Assembly (NCBI RefSeq): GCF_040932485.1
Contig: NZ_JBFRBH010000001.1
Span: 1,116,001-1,180,000 of the forward strand
DNA from: Gymnodinialimonas sp. 202GB13-11
GTDB taxonomy: Bacteria; Pseudomonadota; Alphaproteobacteria; Rhodobacterales; Rhodobacteraceae
Reading direction: 5' to 3'
DNA length: 64,000 bases
In this document: one piece after another, positions 63,751-64,000 of the stretch
How the letters are laid out: every line of letters begins with the position of its first letter
Position numbering within the stretch: position 1 is the stretch's first letter
The notes under the pieces: model-generated
Told to the model about the DNA's origin: nothing
The model's database searches: none
What the model saw: the letters and a program-made list of their open reading frames with translations, nothing else
Program-made: the position numbers and the translations under genes

Positions 63751-63824
63751 GGCCCGCCCACCATGCATAAATGAACGAGGAGCCGGCGCGCGACAGGACA
63801 CGCCGGTCTATTGGAGGAAAATTT

Positions 63825-64000
63825 ATGAAGTTTACTCTTTCTGCCCTTGCAACAACGGCCACGCTGGCCCTGACCGCCGGAATGGCTCAGGCTCAGGAGG
63901 TTTCGTGTGGTGGCATCGGCGTGACAGGGCAGTGGATTGGCGGCAGCGCCGAAGCGTCCGATATCTCGACATCCGAGGGCCCATTGCTGCAATCGAACGT
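63825..64000 (+). CDS. secreted protein, cut by the right edge
   Basis: 58 complete codons are visible. GGAGGAAAA 5 bases before the ATG is a strong ribosome site. The first ~24 residues are a signal peptide (MKFTLSALATTATLALTAGM, cleavage near AQAQE), and the mature protein begins EVSCGGIGVTGQWIGGS. Too little is present to assign a family. It is transcribed divergently from the DctB-like kinase. Confidence 0.75.
   Translation, partial: MKFTLSALATTATLALTAGMAQAQEVSCGGIGVTGQWIGGSAEASDISTSEGPLLQSN

Overview
The window is a high-GC, gene-dense chromosomal segment of an alphaproteobacterium, almost certainly a member of Rhodobacterales (Roseobacter group). Pointers are the F1-ATPase zeta subunit (DUF1476), an FdsD-type formate dehydrogenase, a stand-alone corrinoid protein plus homocysteine methyltransferase in place of one-piece MetH, an RNase E with a long acidic insert in its S1 domain, a bactofilin/M23 pair, TAXI-TRAP transport with DctB/DctD-type control, and perfect alphaproteobacterial LexA boxes (GTTC-N7-GTTC). 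I found no tRNA, rRNA, CRISPR array, insertion sequence or phage gene. The only gene-free stretch above 300 bases is the RNase E leader (18549-18990).

Layout. 1-3.9 kb: the end of an NAD-dependent formate dehydrogenase operon (alpha subunit cut by the left edge, a small secreted protein, fdhD, fdsD). 4.1-5.8 kb: an IlvD/Edd-family sugar-acid dehydratase behind a repeat-rich promoter region. 5.9-12.5 kb: one-carbon/corrinoid neighbourhood (DUF1638 protein, B12-binding protein, homocysteine S-methyltransferase) interleaved with small membrane proteins, an EamA exporter, a GNAT enzyme and a LexA-boxed radical-SAM protein; then the ATPase zeta subunit. 12.7-14.4 kb: purC-purS-purQ. 14.4-17.6 kb: a DctB/DctD-like two-component pair whose regulator lacks the GAFTGA loop. 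17.8-31.7 kb: alpha/beta hydrolase, rne, DsbA-like oxidoreductase, aminotransferase, amiC, a methyltransferase, PBP1A, prfB, amidase, DUF2189 protein. 31.7-36.6 kb (minus strand): MFS exporter, bactofilin, M23 peptidase, DUF455 ferritin-like protein, peroxiredoxin. 36.7-44.6 kb: AsmA/YhdP-like giant, queA, MFS, DUF924, dihydrolipoyl dehydrogenase. 44.7-49.1 kb: a 1466-residue secreted von Willebrand A protein with eleven C-terminal tandem domains. 49.3-56.7 kb: MFS, uvrA (LexA box), membrane protein, site-2 protease, TerB-like protein, cytochrome P450. 56.8-63.7 kb (minus strand): a complete TAXI-TRAP import system with its own DctB/DctD pair. The last 176 bases start another secreted protein cut by the right edge.

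How parts fit. Formate oxidation, the sugar-acid dehydratase, the TRAP importer and dihydrolipoyl dehydrogenase point to heterotrophic use of organic acids. The corrinoid and homocysteine proteins look like two parts of a split methionine synthase whose methyl-folate part lies elsewhere. AmiC, PBP1A, bactofilin, M23 peptidase and the AsmA-like protein form a cell-envelope set. UvrA and the radical-SAM protein share a LexA-box promoter, which suggests a DNA-damage role for the latter. The least explained items are the repeat-built von Willebrand protein, the two DctD-like regulators with altered sigma-54 contact loops, and the palindrome cluster ahead of the TAXI gene.
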